64,000 nucleotides of DNA. Source: Phaeobacter sp. 11ANDIMAR09 (GTDB taxonomy: Bacteria; Pseudomonadota; Alphaproteobacteria; Rhodobacterales; Rhodobacteraceae). The DNA is taken from positions 62,001-126,000 of the forward strand of contig NZ_LIKT01000011.1 in the NCBI RefSeq assembly GCF_001294455.1, read 5' to 3'. Under the pieces are notes generated by a model. That model ran no database searches, was not told where the DNA came from, and saw only the letters and a list, made by a program, of their open reading frames with translations. Shown one piece after another: positions 1-8,617 of the stretch (position 1 is its first letter; the number at the start of each line of letters is the position of its first letter). The translations under genes and the position numbers were made by a program.

Positions 1-85
1 TGCGTGCGTTCTTTTTGGTCACGTAGAAGTGGCCGGTGCCCGCGGTCGAGTTCAGGCGGATCTTGATTGTGGTAGGCTTCGCCAT
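1..85 (-). CDS. rpmG: 50S ribosomal protein L33 (N-terminal part, cut by window edge)
   Basis: The minus strand from an ATG at 85 reads [20 protein letters not shown] followed by YVTKKNAR, the N-terminus of bacterial ribosomal protein L33, a small protein of the large subunit near the E site. Only 28 of about 55 residues lie inside the window. A purine-rich stretch (AGGAGAAGC on the minus strand) precedes the start at good spacing. No zinc-binding CXXC pair is visible in this part, so it looks like the cysteine-free form, but the remainder is off-window. The next gene upstream on the same strand is rnpB. Confidence 0.93.
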
Positions 86-145
86 GGTGCTTCTCCTGCG
101 TCCGAAAAGGCAGGGGCCTCTCGGTAAATTCCTATACGAGCGTGG

Positions 146-173
146 CTTGTACCCTGCCCAGCTCCCGAGTCAA
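146..173 (-). promoter_or_regulatory. Candidate sigma-70 promoter of rpmG
   Basis: On the minus strand a TTGACT box (168-173) is followed after 16 bases by TACAAG (146-151), about 60 bases upstream of the rpmG start. The -35 box is close to consensus and the -10 box is weaker. This is a motif match only. Confidence 0.4.
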
Positions 174-290
174 TAGGATTCCCACCGCTTTACCCCGGAA
201 TTCGTCCACCAAATCGGCTTTCACTCGCCGCATGGGGTGATTCCTATGATTCAGGTCCCAACAGGCTGCAAGAGCAACCGGTCAGGAAAA

Positions 291-716
291 TGCGCAGAAG
301 GCCTGTAAGCCGGATTTTGTCCCAGAGCTTGCGCTCCTTGGACGACCATTCCTCTGCGGCACATATTGCTATGTGCCTCTAGCTGCCAACCCGGTCCCTC
401 TCGGCTAAAGCAAGCCTAGCAGCGGTTTCGGCTGTCGCCGACCTGCCTGCGCGGGGACCCTATTTGGCATTGCTCCCGGTGGGGCTTGCCTTGCCACCCC
501 TGTTGCCAGCGGCGCGGTGGGCTCTTACCCCACCGTTTCACCCTTACCATGTCACACTAGGTGCCCTGGGGCGCCCGCGACATGGCGGTTTGTTTCTGTG
601 GCGCTATCCGTCGGGTCACCCCGCCCGGGCGTTACCCGGCACCGTTGCTTTAGGGAGTCCGGACTTTCCTCGCAAAGAGCCTGAGCCCCCGCGCGGCCGT
701 CCAGCCTTCTGCGCCC
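291..716 (-). ncRNA. rnpB: RNase P RNA (type A)
   Basis: Catalytic RNA that removes the 5' leader of pre-tRNAs. On the minus strand the conserved P4 segment GAGGAAAGTCCGGACTCC lies at about 657-674 and the conserved 3' segment AATCCGGCTTACAGGCC at about 301-317. The ends are set by a perfect 11-bp P1 helix: GCGCAGAAGGC (704-714, 5' strand) pairs with GCCTTCTGCGC (292-302, 3' strand). This gives about 426 nt, normal for alphaproteobacterial type A RNA. The exact ends are uncertain by a few bases. The open frames that cross this locus are not genes. Confidence 0.95.
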
Positions 717-722
717 TGCCCG

Positions 723-749
723 ACTATGCCTCCTTGCAACGCGCGTCAA
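723..749 (-). promoter_or_regulatory. Candidate promoter of rnpB
   Basis: On the minus strand TTGACG (744-749) and CATAGT (723-728) are separated by 15 bases and end about seven bases before the predicted 5' end of rnpB. Distance and -35 quality fit a sigma-70 promoter, though the spacing is short. Confidence 0.4.
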
Positions 750-802
750 GGCGCTAGCCGCCTAGGGGTTCTGCCCCTCTTGGCCCCTGGCCAATTCACC
801 CT

Positions 803-859
803 GGGATATTTGGGGCCAAATGAAATAGGGAGCGGCTTTCATTTGGCCAAAAATATCCC
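803..859. repeat. Long imperfect palindrome (23-bp stem, 11-nt loop)
   Basis: The left arm 803-825 and right arm 837-859 are inverted copies that differ at two adjacent positions (GG against TT in the middle), around an 11-base loop. The inner part carries GGCCAAATGAAA / TTTCATTTGGCC. It lies between the 3' end of the amidase gene and the 5' side of rnpB. It could act as a strong transcription barrier or be a dispersed palindromic element. No second copy was noticed in this window. Confidence 0.75.
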
Positions 860-864
860 GGAGC

Positions 865-881
865 GCGAGGCAGAGCCTCGC
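865..881 (-). terminator. Hairpin directly after the amidase stop codon
   Basis: A perfect 7-bp stem, GCGAGGC (865-871) and GCCTCGC (875-881) with a 3-base loop, abuts the amidase stop codon at 882-884. No U-run follows directly. With the long palindrome at 803-859 it probably ends minus-strand transcription before rnpB. Confidence 0.5.
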
Positions 882-1601
882 TTAAAGCCAGATATCAGAC
901 TGCGCCAAGGGCGCCAGATCCTCAGCCGTCAGAGGTCCTTTTGCCCAGGGTCGATACCTGAGACGCAGAACTGACAAGAGCGTCGCATCATCTACAGAAG
1001 CAGTATAGCCTAGATCGCGCGCATACCGGCGAAACAGTTCCTCAAGCGCACTCCCCGGATCAACAAGGTTTGCAGCAGGTCCTGTCGGTCCGGCGCGCGC
1101 CAAGCCAAGACATGCAAGCCTTGCCCAGTCAAAACGGGCGCCAGGATCACTCTTGCGCCCTGGCGCCATATCTGAATGCGCGATAACACCCTCGGGTGGA
1201 ATGGACCAACGTTTCAAAATCTGGCCCAGCAATACTTCCAGCACTGCCATTTGCGCCTCGGAAAACGGGTGCCCCCCGGTATTGTCCAGCTCGATCCCAA
1301 TTGAGCGCGAGTTGATATCCTCCAACCCAGCCCATTCTCCGGCCCCCGCGTGCCAGGCCCGCTGGCTTTCGGCCACCATCTGCCAAAGCCGCCCATCGCG
1401 GCCAATCAAATAATGCGCGGAGACCTCCGCCTCGGCGTCGCAAAGGCGGGTGAGTGCCGCTTCAGCGTTTGCCATAGCAGTATAATGCAGAACAACCAGA
1501 CTAGGGCGCAGGCCGTCGCGCCGCGCGCCCTGATTGGGGCTCGGATGCCAGATAGGCTCGAAAGCCGCCAGTGGCTCAGCTGCAGGCCCTCGCTGGGTCA
1601 T
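882..1601 (-). CDS. N-acetylmuramoyl-L-alanine amidase, AmpD-like (Amidase_2)
   Basis: A 239-residue zinc amidase predicted to cleave the bond between (anhydro)MurNAc and L-alanine in peptidoglycan fragments. Zinc ligands are visible as His39 (VVLHYTA), His142 (AHSD) and Asp152 (KSDPG), with Glu104 in IGIELDN. No signal peptide is seen, which fits a cytoplasmic, AmpD-like recycling enzyme rather than a periplasmic autolysin. The ATG overlaps the stop codon of the upstream lipoprotein gene by one base (TAATG), so the two are probably translationally coupled. A role in muropeptide recycling is inferred from the family. Confidence 0.88.
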   Translation of the reverse strand: MTQRGPAAEPLAAFEPIWHPSPNQGARRDGLRPSLVVLHYTAMANAEAALTRLCDAEAEVSAHYLIGRDGRLWQMVAESQRAWHAGAGEWAGLEDINSRSIGIELDNTGGHPFSEAQMAVLEVLLGQILKRWSIPPEGVIAHSDMAPGRKSDPGARFDWARLACLGLARAGPTGPAANLVDPGSALEELFRRYARDLGYTASVDDATLLSVLRLRYRPWAKGPLTAEDLAPLAQSDIWL

Positions 1602-2386
1602 TAGGAGTTGCCGCGCAGCGCCAATCGATAGGGACTGGGATCCCAGCCGCAGGCATAGCCATCCCCATCAGGATCAAGCGCCTGCCGGTCCCGCTTGGGC
1701 CCACCGGCCTGGAGAAAGGCAATCTGCGCCTGGTCCGAGGAGTGAAAACCGGCACAGTTGCGGGCCGAACGGGACCGCAGATTGATACCCGCCCGGCTGT
1801 AGAGCTTGGTGCCCACCGGATGCGAGGTGCTGAGCGCATATTTGACGATATTGGGATCCCGGCTGCCTGTCTGACTTGGCAAGGCGGTGGGAGCAACCTG
1901 CTGATACTGCGAGCGCTGCCTCGCCAGACGCTCTGCATCGCTCTCAATGGTTTGGCGCGCACTCACCGCATCAAAACTGTTTTCATCCGAGATGCCGGGG
2001 TTGCCAATCAGATTGGGGGCCGGGTTTGATGGGCTGGCCTCAAGTGGGGCCTGTCCGGAATTGCTGCTTGCGGCCCTTAGGGCTGCCTGGGTTTCAGCCG
2101 CAATATCAGCAGCAGAACTGCCCGTTCCATAGCTTGAGGCTGAACTGCTGCTGCCCGGGCTGCGCGGAGCCCGCGGCAAGGGCTCATCGCTCACGGGCAG
2201 GCTTTCGCTGGAGATCCGTACCGGCGGCACCAGAGGATCGCCATTGATCGTCGTGCCGACGGCGGGTGGCGGGGCAAAGGGGTCGCCATCCAGGCCAACC
2301 CCTGCCGCGCTATCCGGCACCGGAGGGCTGCATGCTGCGAGAGAAAAGACACTGCCCAGGGCAGCAAGTGTAGCAACGACACGCAT
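1601..2386 (-). CDS. Lipoprotein with C-terminal excalibur calcium-binding motif
   Basis: A 261-residue protein that starts with a lipoprotein signal peptide; the lipobox LAAC puts the lipidated cysteine at residue 19. A long Pro/Ser/Ala-rich, probably disordered region follows. Near the C-terminus residues 238-248 read DPDGDGYACGW, the excalibur motif, a short EF-hand-like calcium loop also found in bacterial surface proteins and nucleases. No catalytic residues are apparent. It is the upstream partner of the amidase (one-base overlap), so the pair may act on the envelope. The precise role is unknown. Confidence 0.8.
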   Translation of the reverse strand: MRVVATLAALGSVFSLAACSPPVPDSAAGVGLDGDPFAPPPAVGTTINGDPLVPPVRISSESLPVSDEPLPRAPRSPGSSSSASSYGTGSSAADIAAETQAALRAASSNSGQAPLEASPSNPAPNLIGNPGISDENSFDAVSARQTIESDAERLARQRSQYQQVAPTALPSQTGSRDPNIVKYALSTSHPVGTKLYSRAGINLRSRSARNCAGFHSSDQAQIAFLQAGGPKRDRQALDPDGDGYACGWDPSPYRLALRGNS

Positions 2387-2425
2387 GAGATCTACCTGTT
2401 TATCTGCTCTTCTTTGAGGAGATCC

Positions 2426-3913
2426 TTACCACCATTTCCCTGGCTTTGCCACAAATCCCGTGGATTGCTCCAGGGCATAGGCGGTGTTCAGCAGATCACC
2501 CTCTTCCCAGGGACGACCAATCAGCTGCAAGCCAAGCGGCAGGCCTTGGCTATCAAGTCCAGCAGGCAGGGCGATCCCGGGCAGTCCAGCCAAGTTTACG
2601 GTGACAGTAAAGACATCCAGCAGATACATTGCAACAGGATCTGCATCCGACATCTCGCCCAGGCCAAAGGCTGCCGAAGGCGTTGCCGGTGTCAGGATGG
2701 CATCAACGCCTGCGGCAAAGACGTTTTCAAAGTCTTTCTTGATCAGGCTGCGCACCCGGCGGGCACGGTTGTAGTAGGCGTCGTAGAAGCCCGCGGAGAG
2801 CACATAGGTGCCGACCATCACCCGACGCTTGACCTCGTCACCAAAGCCCTGGGCCCGGGTTTTTTCATACATTTCGGTGATGCCATCGCCCGCTTCCAGC
2901 GTGGCGCGGTTGCCGTAGCGCACACCGTCATAGCGCGCCAGGTTCGACGAGGCCTCAGCCGGAGCAATCACGTAGTAGGCCGGCAAAGCATATTTTGTAT
3001 GGGGCAGCGAGATATCGACGATCTCGGCACCCGCAGCTTTCAGCATCGCGGTCCCTTCGGCCCAGAGCTTTTCGATCTCGGCGGGCATGCCCTCCATGTG
3101 GTATTCCTTGGGGATACCGATCTTCTTGCCGCGAATATCGCCCGTCAGCATGGCCTCAAAATTTGGCACCGCCAGATCGGCGCTGGTGCTGTCCTTGGGA
3201 TCATGGCCCGACATGGCCTCCAGCATGATGGCGGCATCGCGCACCGATTTGGTCATCGGACCGGCCTGATCCAGCGAGGAGGCAAAGGCAACAACGCCCC
3301 AGCGCGAGCAGCGCCCATAGGTGGGCTTGATGCCAACCGTGCCGGTAAAGGCGGCAGGCTGGCGGATCGAGCCACCAGTATCGGTGCCGGTGGCCGCCAG
3401 ACAGAGATCTGCCGCCACAGCCGCAGCCGAACCACCGGAGGAGCCGCCCGGGGTCAGCGGGGTGGCTTCGGTGCTGCGCCGCCAGGGGCTGACGGCATTG
3501 CCATAGGTCGAGGTCTCGTTCGAGGAGCCCATGGCAAATTCATCCATGTTCAGCTTGCCCAGCATCACCGCGCCATTGTCGGCCAGCTGCTGTGAAACGG
3601 TGGATTCATACTCCGGCACAAAACCGTCCAGGATCTTGGAGGCGGCCTGGCTGGCCACGCCTTTGGTACAGAAAAGATCCTTGATCCCCACGGGAAGACC
3701 GCACATCGCGGGCGCCTCCCCATGCTTCAGGCGCGCATCCGCAGCTGCGGCGCGCTCCAGCGCAATTTCGGGTGTCTTGTGGACAAAGGCGTTCAGGGCA
3801 TCGGCCTTGTCGATGGCTGTCAGGCAGGCCTGGGTCAGTTCCACCGAGGTGGTTTCGCCTTTGCGCAGCGCGTCGCGGGCCTCAGACAGGCCAAGTTTGT
3901 TCAGATCGCTCAT
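2426..3913 (-). CDS. gatA: Asp-tRNA(Asn)/Glu-tRNA(Gln) amidotransferase subunit A
   Basis: Glutaminase subunit of the GatCAB complex, which converts misacylated Glu-tRNA(Gln) or Asp-tRNA(Asn) to the amide forms. At 495 residues it has the normal length. The amidase-signature triad is visible: Lys78 in LPVGIKDL, the cis-serine in [11 protein letters not shown] (about 158) and the nucleophile Ser182 in [12 protein letters not shown]. It starts three bases after the gatC stop, so the two form an operon; gatB is not nearby, which is common in alphaproteobacteria. Cytoplasmic. Confidence 0.97.
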   Translation of the reverse strand: MSDLNKLGLSEARDALRKGETTSVELTQACLTAIDKADALNAFVHKTPEIALERAAAADARLKHGEAPAMCGLPVGIKDLFCTKGVASQAASKILDGFVPEYESTVSQQLADNGAVMLGKLNMDEFAMGSSNETSTYGNAVSPWRRSTEATPLTPGGSSGGSAAAVAADLCLAATGTDTGGSIRQPAAFTGTVGIKPTYGRCSRWGVVAFASSLDQAGPMTKSVRDAAIMLEAMSGHDPKDSTSADLAVPNFEAMLTGDIRGKKIGIPKEYHMEGMPAEIEKLWAEGTAMLKAAGAEIVDISLPHTKYALPAYYVIAPAEASSNLARYDGVRYGNRATLEAGDGITEMYEKTRAQGFGDEVKRRVMVGTYVLSAGFYDAYYNRARRVRSLIKKDFENVFAAGVDAILTPATPSAAFGLGEMSDADPVAMYLLDVFTVTVNLAGLPGIALPAGLDSQGLPLGLQLIGRPWEEGDLLNTAYALEQSTGFVAKPGKWW

Positions 3914-3916
3914 GTC

Positions 3917-4204
3917 TTATTCCACCACTTTGGGGACAGCAAAGAAGCCCTCGCGGGCGTCCGGTGCATTGGCCAGGACCTTGTCCTGCTGGCCGCCATC
4001 ATTGACCTCATCGACCCGGCGCTTGAGCCGCTGCGGTGTCACGGAAGTCATTGGCTCAACCCCTTCGACATCCACTTCATTCAGCTGCTCGATGAAGTCC
4101 AGGATCGTGTTGAATTCGGCGGCCAGGGCTGGCAGCGCATCGTCTTCAACCTTGATCCGGGCCAGTTTGGCCACTTTGGCGGCGGTGTTTTGGTCAATCG
4201 ACAT
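3917..4204 (-). CDS. gatC: Asp-tRNA(Asn)/Glu-tRNA(Gln) amidotransferase subunit C
   Basis: Small GatCAB subunit (95 residues) that wraps around and stabilises GatA and GatB. The start MSIDQNTAAKVAKLARI matches the family N-terminus, so the ATG at 4204 is preferred over an in-frame start at 4261, which would add a non-conserved leader. Typical features follow: EFNTILDFIEQLNEVD and VEPMTSVTPQRLKRR. It is first in the gatC-gatA operon. The 236 bases to the divergent UPF0173 gene must hold both promoters; no clear boxes were identified. Confidence 0.95.
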   Translation of the reverse strand: MSIDQNTAAKVAKLARIKVEDDALPALAAEFNTILDFIEQLNEVDVEGVEPMTSVTPQRLKRRVDEVNDGGQQDKVLANAPDAREGFFAVPKVVE

Positions 4205-4440
4205 GGAAACCCTCATCTCGTGTTCAATCTGGCATTTACCGGGGTGGCGGCTCAGCTGCAAGCCTGTGCTGGCGGACTGCGGCAGGTTTCTCTGGTTCAG
4301 TCGGCAATTTCTGCTGGATTTTGGGCGGTTTCCTCGGCGTCATCGTTTCCCTGCCTGCCACCGCGCTGAACACTGGCAAAATGAACAGACGCTGATAGTC
4401 TGCGTTCAGGACCGTGACATTTCGACAGGGAGATTATGTG

Positions 4441-5133
4441 ATGAAGATCATTTGGCTGGGCCATGGCAGCTTTCGTATAGAAACTGCAGGACAGGTGCTG
4501 CTGATCGATCCCTGGCTCAGCGGCAACCCCGCGCTGGCCGAAAGCCAGTACGAAGCGGCGCTGGCCGGGGCGACGCATATTATTCTCACCCATACCCATT
4601 TTGACCATGTGGTGGATGTCCTGCCCCTGGCCAAAACGCGCAAGCTGCCCGTTGTGGGGCAATATGATCTGATGGGCTATTGGGGCGAGAGCGAAGGCAT
4701 CACCACCATCGGGTTCAACAAGGGCGGCACGGTGGATCTGGGCGGGCCAAAACTGGCCATGGTTCCGGCCTCGCATAGCTCAACCTTCACCACCGAAGAG
4801 GGGCTGCGCGCCAGCGGATCCGAGGTCGGCTATATGCTGATGAGCGAAGGCAAGACGCTCTATATTTCAGGCGATACCGGGGTGATGGCGGATATGGAGT
4901 GGATGGGCGACTATTATCAGCCTGAGATCGGCATCCTGAGCGCTGGCGGCCATTTCACCATGGACATGAAGCAGACCGCCTATGCCGCCAAACGCTACTT
5001 CAATTTCAAGACCCTGATCCCCTGCCATTACGCCACCTTCCCGATCCTGGAGCAAAGCGCCGCCCATCTGGTACAAGCCCTGCCAGATGTCGAAGTAATC
5101 GAGCCACAGGTCATGACCGCAATTGAGGTTTGA
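4441..5133 (+). CDS. UPF0173 metal-dependent hydrolase (metallo-beta-lactamase fold)
   Basis: A 230-residue protein of the UPF0173 family. It begins MKIIWLGHGSFRIET and carries the metal-binding motif THTHFDHV, the downstream SGDTGVMADM and the late CHYATFP, all expected for the binuclear metallo-beta-lactamase fold. The start at 4441 is chosen because GGGAG lies about 8 bases upstream and homologues begin MKI at this point; the frame is open further back. The physiological substrate of this family is unknown. It stands alone, divergent from gatCA. Confidence 0.9.
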   Translation: MKIIWLGHGSFRIETAGQVLLIDPWLSGNPALAESQYEAALAGATHIILTHTHFDHVVDVLPLAKTRKLPVVGQYDLMGYWGESEGITTIGFNKGGTVDLGGPKLAMVPASHSSTFTTEEGLRASGSEVGYMLMSEGKTLYISGDTGVMADMEWMGDYYQPEIGILSAGGHFTMDMKQTAYAAKRYFNFKTLIPCHYATFPILEQSAAHLVQALPDVEVIEPQVMTAIEV

Positions 5134-5208
5134 GGCCGGGAGAATTGAAGCCAGATCCTCCCGCCCATCTCGCTTGCTTTTTCAAAGCACCATCGCCGGT
5201 TGGGCCCA

Positions 5209-5269
5209 GCGCGCTTTGTGCCTGAAAGGCACAAAGCGCGCGAGTCGCTTCGGGCAAAGCCCGAAGCGA
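5209..5269. repeat. Tandem pair of perfect hairpins
   Basis: Two back-to-back inverted repeats with five-base loops. The first has a 14-bp stem, GCGCGCTTTGTGCC (5209-5222) with its complement at 5228-5241. The second has a 10-bp stem, TCGCTTCGGG (5245-5254) with its complement at 5260-5269. They lie between two convergent genes (UPF0173 and tag), so they may serve as a bidirectional transcription stop, but neither has a U-run. Confidence 0.75.
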
Positions 5270-5315
5270 AACCGCTCTGGCCAGGGCCCTCGCTAGAGAA
5301 TGAGTGGCGATGCCT

Positions 5316-5930
5316 TTAGGCAGATGTTGGCACCACAAAATGCCGCCGACGTTCAGCGGCCTTTCCCCGACAGCAACACCCAACCGCATGATCATTGATC
5401 AACCCCATGGCCTGCATGAAGGCAAAAGCCGTGGTGGGGCCGACAAATTTCCACCCCCGTTTCTTCAAGGCCTTAGACAGCGCAATGGATTCGGCGCTGG
5501 TGGTCTGCGTCTGAGGTTCAGGCTGCCCCTCGGGGTCCGGCTCAAAGCTCCAGAAAAACGCAGCCAGCGAGCCAAACTCCACCACCAATTCCTGAGCCCG
5601 ACGAGCATTGTTTATGGTGGCTTCGATCTTGCCCCGATGGCGGATGATACCGGCGTCTTGCAACAATCGCTGCACGTCCCCTTCGTCAAAGGTCGCCAGC
5701 CTATTCCAGTCAAAGCCGCAAAAGGCGGCCCGAAAATTCTCGCGTTTGGCCAGAATGGTGCGCCAGCTCAACCCCGATTGGAAACTCTCCAGGCAAAGCT
5801 TTTCAAACAGGCGAATATCCTCGCCAACGGGATAGCCCCATTCCTCGTCATGATAGGCATCAAACTCCGGCGCCGAAGCACTCCAGGCACAGCGTGCCTT
5901 CCCATCCGCCCCGGCCAAGATCTTAGACAT
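5316..5930 (-). CDS. tag: DNA-3-methyladenine glycosylase I
   Basis: Base-excision repair glycosylase that removes N3-methyladenine from alkylated DNA. The 204-residue protein has the Tag hallmarks: ARCAWSAS near the N-terminus (Cys14), YHDEEWG (His27) and C-terminal LINDHAVGCCCR. These supply the Cys/His ligands of the Tag zinc site. The catalytic core FEKLCLESFQSGLSWRTIL is intact. The ATG at 5930 gives the usual N-terminus MSKILAG; an in-frame ATG six codons earlier is less likely. It is convergent with UPF0173 and not obviously in an operon. Confidence 0.95.
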   Translation of the reverse strand: MSKILAGADGKARCAWSASAPEFDAYHDEEWGYPVGEDIRLFEKLCLESFQSGLSWRTILAKRENFRAAFCGFDWNRLATFDEGDVQRLLQDAGIIRHRGKIEATINNARRAQELVVEFGSLAAFFWSFEPDPEGQPEPQTQTTSAESIALSKALKKRGWKFVGPTTAFAFMQAMGLINDHAVGCCCRGKAAERRRHFVVPTSA

Positions 5931-6043
5931 CGCGCCCTCCAAAACCACAATTCAACCGGATCCGCCTATTGCTAGCCCGGACCAGAATTCGGAACATTAA
6001 GTGAACAATTGCAATCGTGCAACCGAGCATCATTCTCCTCACC

Positions 6044-6814
6044 TCATCCCCTCTGCCACTGCAGCAATAGGTGCAGCAGCTCTTGATCCTGTTCCACATC
6101 CTTCCAGACCCGCGACAGGGCTGTCTTGATCGCCGCCCATTGGCACAGCTGCATCGGCGAACACCCCAAGGCGCCGGACCATTGTTCAAGCCTCCGGTTG
6201 ATCACCTCCGCTGTCAAAATCTCAGCCCTGCAGCCACGGGGATGGCGAAACGCATTGGCCAACTCAAAACCCGGTGGACCCAATACCCCCTTTGCATCAA
6301 TAACTTGCCAACCGTCCTTTGCCTGCAGCACATTGTCAAAATGCAGGTCCCCATGCAGCGCGACCTGGTGCGAGACCTGCCCAAGCAAGCTCCGAGCCAA
6401 AAGCTGCGCCTCTTGGAGATCAGGATCCTCAAACTTCGGCTGCACAAGTGCGGAGAACAGCGCAGTCAACGGTGCCAGCCCCTCACATTTCATCTCGCGG
6501 GCCAAGAGTTTTTGCGCGATATCGGCTAAGGCCTGATCTGCCAAGCAAAGATGCCCTGCGCGCGCAAAATTCCCCAATGAACTGCCATCGCACCAGGCCA
6601 TGAGAATGGCATCCCTGCTGCGGTCGAGAATCGGAACCGCCAGATCACCGGCACGTTGCAAATAGGTGCCTCCTGAGGTTTCGTTCCCCATATGACCGCT
6701 GGAGTAGTGCTTTAAGGCGGCCTCCTGTCCGGAGCCCAATCTGACCCGCCAAACCGTGGCGATGACGCTTTGGGCCACACAGCCCCCCTCAACAACATCA
6801 AAGCGATGGCGCAA
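6044..6814 (-). CDS. APH(6)/hydroxyurea-type antibiotic kinase family protein
   Basis: A 256-residue protein of the aminoglycoside 6-phosphotransferase/hydroxyurea kinase family. The catalytic loop HGDLHFDNVL (Asp156, Asn161), the metal-binding VIDAKGVLGPPGFELANAFR (Asp173) and a candidate ATP-binding Lys35 (AALKHY) are all present, so it is probably an active small-molecule kinase. The ATG at 6814 lies about 24 bases downstream of the tadA stop on the same strand. Members include streptomycin 6-kinases, but chromosomal copies in environmental bacteria usually have unknown substrates, so a resistance function is not claimed. Confidence 0.75.
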   Translation of the reverse strand: MRHRFDVVEGGCVAQSVIATVWRVRLGSGQEAALKHYSSGHMGNETSGGTYLQRAGDLAVPILDRSRDAILMAWCDGSSLGNFARAGHLCLADQALADIAQKLLAREMKCEGLAPLTALFSALVQPKFEDPDLQEAQLLARSLLGQVSHQVALHGDLHFDNVLQAKDGWQVIDAKGVLGPPGFELANAFRHPRGCRAEILTAEVINRRLEQWSGALGCSPMQLCQWAAIKTALSRVWKDVEQDQELLHLLLQWQRG

Positions 6815-6837
6815 TCGATGGGGTAACCCGAGAGGAT

Positions 6838-7284
6838 CTAGCGACGCGATGCAAAGAACTCCTGCAGGATCTGGGCACAGGCGCTTTCGTTGATGCCCTC
6901 ATAAACCTCGGGCGCATGATGGGCCTGGGGGTGTGAAAAAACACAGGCGCCATGGGCCACCCCGCCGGATTTGGGATCAGAGGCTCCATAATAAACCCGC
7001 CGGATACGGGCCGCCGCGATCGCAGCGGCACACATGGCGCAGGGTTCCAGCGTCACATAGAGATCAAAGCCTTGCAATCGCTCTGTCTTACCAGCCGCGC
7101 AGGCCTGGCGCAGCACCAACACCTCGGCATGGGCAGTGGGATCGGACAGCTCGCGGGTGCGGTTGCCCGCGCGGGCAACGATCCCCCCCTTGGGATCCAC
7201 CAATACCGCCCCCACTGGCACCTCGCCCCGCGCCGCCGCGGCTTGCGCCTCCGCCAGAGCGGCATCCATATGCGATTTGAACAT
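6838..7284 (-). CDS. tadA: tRNA adenosine(34) deaminase
   Basis: Deaminates A34 to inosine in tRNA-Arg(ACG), an essential wobble modification. The 148-residue protein has the zinc deaminase signature: HAE at residues 52-54 (His ligand and proton-shuttling Glu) and PCAMC with ligands Cys82 and Cys85. The start MFKSHMDAALAEA (7284) is chosen because the extra residues from 7341 resemble no family member and overlap the divergent gene's leader. It is divergent from the pseudouridine synthase gene, 81 bases apart, an arrangement often seen in alphaproteobacteria. Confidence 0.95.
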   Translation of the reverse strand: MFKSHMDAALAEAQAAAARGEVPVGAVLVDPKGGIVARAGNRTRELSDPTAHAEVLVLRQACAAGKTERLQGFDLYVTLEPCAMCAAAIAAARIRRVYYGASDPKSGGVAHGACVFSHPQAHHAPEVYEGINESACAQILQEFFASRR

Positions 7285-7365
7285 GGCGGCTTTGTCCTCC
7301 TCCCCCCTACCTGCCTCGGAATGGGAGCTTTCGCAAGCCACAGGAATGCTCTATGTCCCGAGACC

Positions 7366-8523
7366 ATGAGCAAAGCACCCGGATCCCCCAAAGGCAAAGC
7401 CCCCGCACGGGCCAAAGCCTCCGCCAAATCAGCCGCCAAACCGGCTCCCGTCGCGCAAAACAAAGGTGACAGCGCCCCCACCGGGGACCGCATCGCCAAG
7501 GTGTTGTCGCGGGCTGGCGTTGCTTCGCGCCGCGAAGCCGAGCGCATGATCGCCGAAGGCCGCGTCAAGGTGAATGGCACCCTGATCGACAGCCCGGCGC
7601 TGAATGTAACCAGTGCAGATCGCATCATCGTTGATGGCAAGCCCCTGCCCCAGGCCGAGGCCCCCCGGCTGTGGCTTTACAACAAACCAACGGGCCTGGT
7701 GACATCCAACAGCGATGAAAAGGGACGTCGTACCATCTTTGACGAACTGCCCGAAGATCTGCCCCGGGTGATGACTGTTGGCCGGCTTGACCTGAACTCC
7801 GAAGGCCTGCTGCTGCTGACCAATGATGGCGGCATCAAAAGACGTCTCGAGCTGCCTTCGACCGGCTGGTTGCGCCGCTACCGTGTGCGCATCAATGGCC
7901 GCCCCAGGGACGAAGACTTTGAACCGCTGCGCAAAGGTATGGTGATTGACGGTGAACGCTTTCAACCCATGACCGTGGCGCTGGATCGTCAGCAGGGCGC
8001 CAATGCCTGGCTGACCATAGGGCTGCGCGAAGGCAAGAACCGCGAAATCCGCCGGGCTCTGGAAGACATTGGCTTTAACGTCAATCGCCTGCTGCGCCTC
8101 TCCTATGGGCCTTTCCAGCTGGGCTCGCTAAAGCTTGGTGAAGTGGAAGAGCTGCGCCCGAAAGTGGTACGGGATCAATTGGGACTTGAACCTGAAGATA
8201 TGGAAGAGGCGCCAGCTGCCCGCCCCACACGCGGCCGCCCCGGCGCCAAGCCGGGTCAAAAGCCTGGTGCCAGGCCCGGATCCCAAACAGGTGGCAAGAC
8301 CTTTGGCAAGCCTGCGGGAAAACCGACAGGCAGACCAACGGAGAATCCAACTGGCAGACCAACTGGCAAGCCCGGGGGCAGGCCAAGTGGCAAGCCCGGG
8401 GCTCGATCTGGCGGCTATGGTGACAAACCCAGCGGCCCAGGTAGCAACACCCGCAGGGACAAACCCGCATCCCGCGGCGATAGCTCAAAATCGCGCCCTG
8501 GCGGCAAAAATCCCCGCCGCTGA
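7366..8523 (+). CDS. 23S rRNA pseudouridine synthase, RsuA/RluB family, with a long basic C-terminal tail
   Basis: A 385-residue enzyme predicted to isomerise a uridine in 23S rRNA (RluB-like). After a Lys/Ala-rich leader come an S4 RNA-binding domain (about 40-95: RIAKVLSRAGVASRREAERM), then the catalytic domain with GRLDLNSEGLLLLTND, where the aspartate is the nucleophile, and GKNREIRRALE. The last 100 residues are a Gly/Pro/Lys/Arg tail with degenerate KPTGRP-like units, probably a disordered RNA-contacting extension. The ATG at 7366 is preferred; the frame is open upstream across tadA, but that part is antisense sequence. Confidence 0.92.
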   Translation: MSKAPGSPKGKAPARAKASAKSAAKPAPVAQNKGDSAPTGDRIAKVLSRAGVASRREAERMIAEGRVKVNGTLIDSPALNVTSADRIIVDGKPLPQAEAPRLWLYNKPTGLVTSNSDEKGRRTIFDELPEDLPRVMTVGRLDLNSEGLLLLTNDGGIKRRLELPSTGWLRRYRVRINGRPRDEDFEPLRKGMVIDGERFQPMTVALDRQQGANAWLTIGLREGKNREIRRALEDIGFNVNRLLRLSYGPFQLGSLKLGEVEELRPKVVRDQLGLEPEDMEEAPAARPTRGRPGAKPGQKPGARPGSQTGGKTFGKPAGKPTGRPTENPTGRPTGKPGGRPSGKPGARSGGYGDKPSGPGSNTRRDKPASRGDSSKSRPGGKNPRR

Positions 8524-8617
8524 GGCGGTTCTGCCAGACTTCCCCCTAGCAAGTGCCCTTCGCATCCCTTAGTTTCTTGGTAACTTAAGAGAACTTTCCT
8601 TTGCGAGGGGACCCCGC

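Noticed and set aside
464-974. Open frames inside and next to rnpB
   Set aside because: The interval is RNase P RNA plus a palindrome; peptides from it have no coding signature.
2414-3595. A 393-codon plus-strand frame across gatA
   Set aside because: gatA is unmistakable on the other strand; this frame is its shadow.
8260-8420. Short repeated units as a CRISPR or tandem-repeat array
   Set aside because: The repeats are in frame, degenerate and encode the low-complexity tail of the pseudouridine synthase; there are no spacers.
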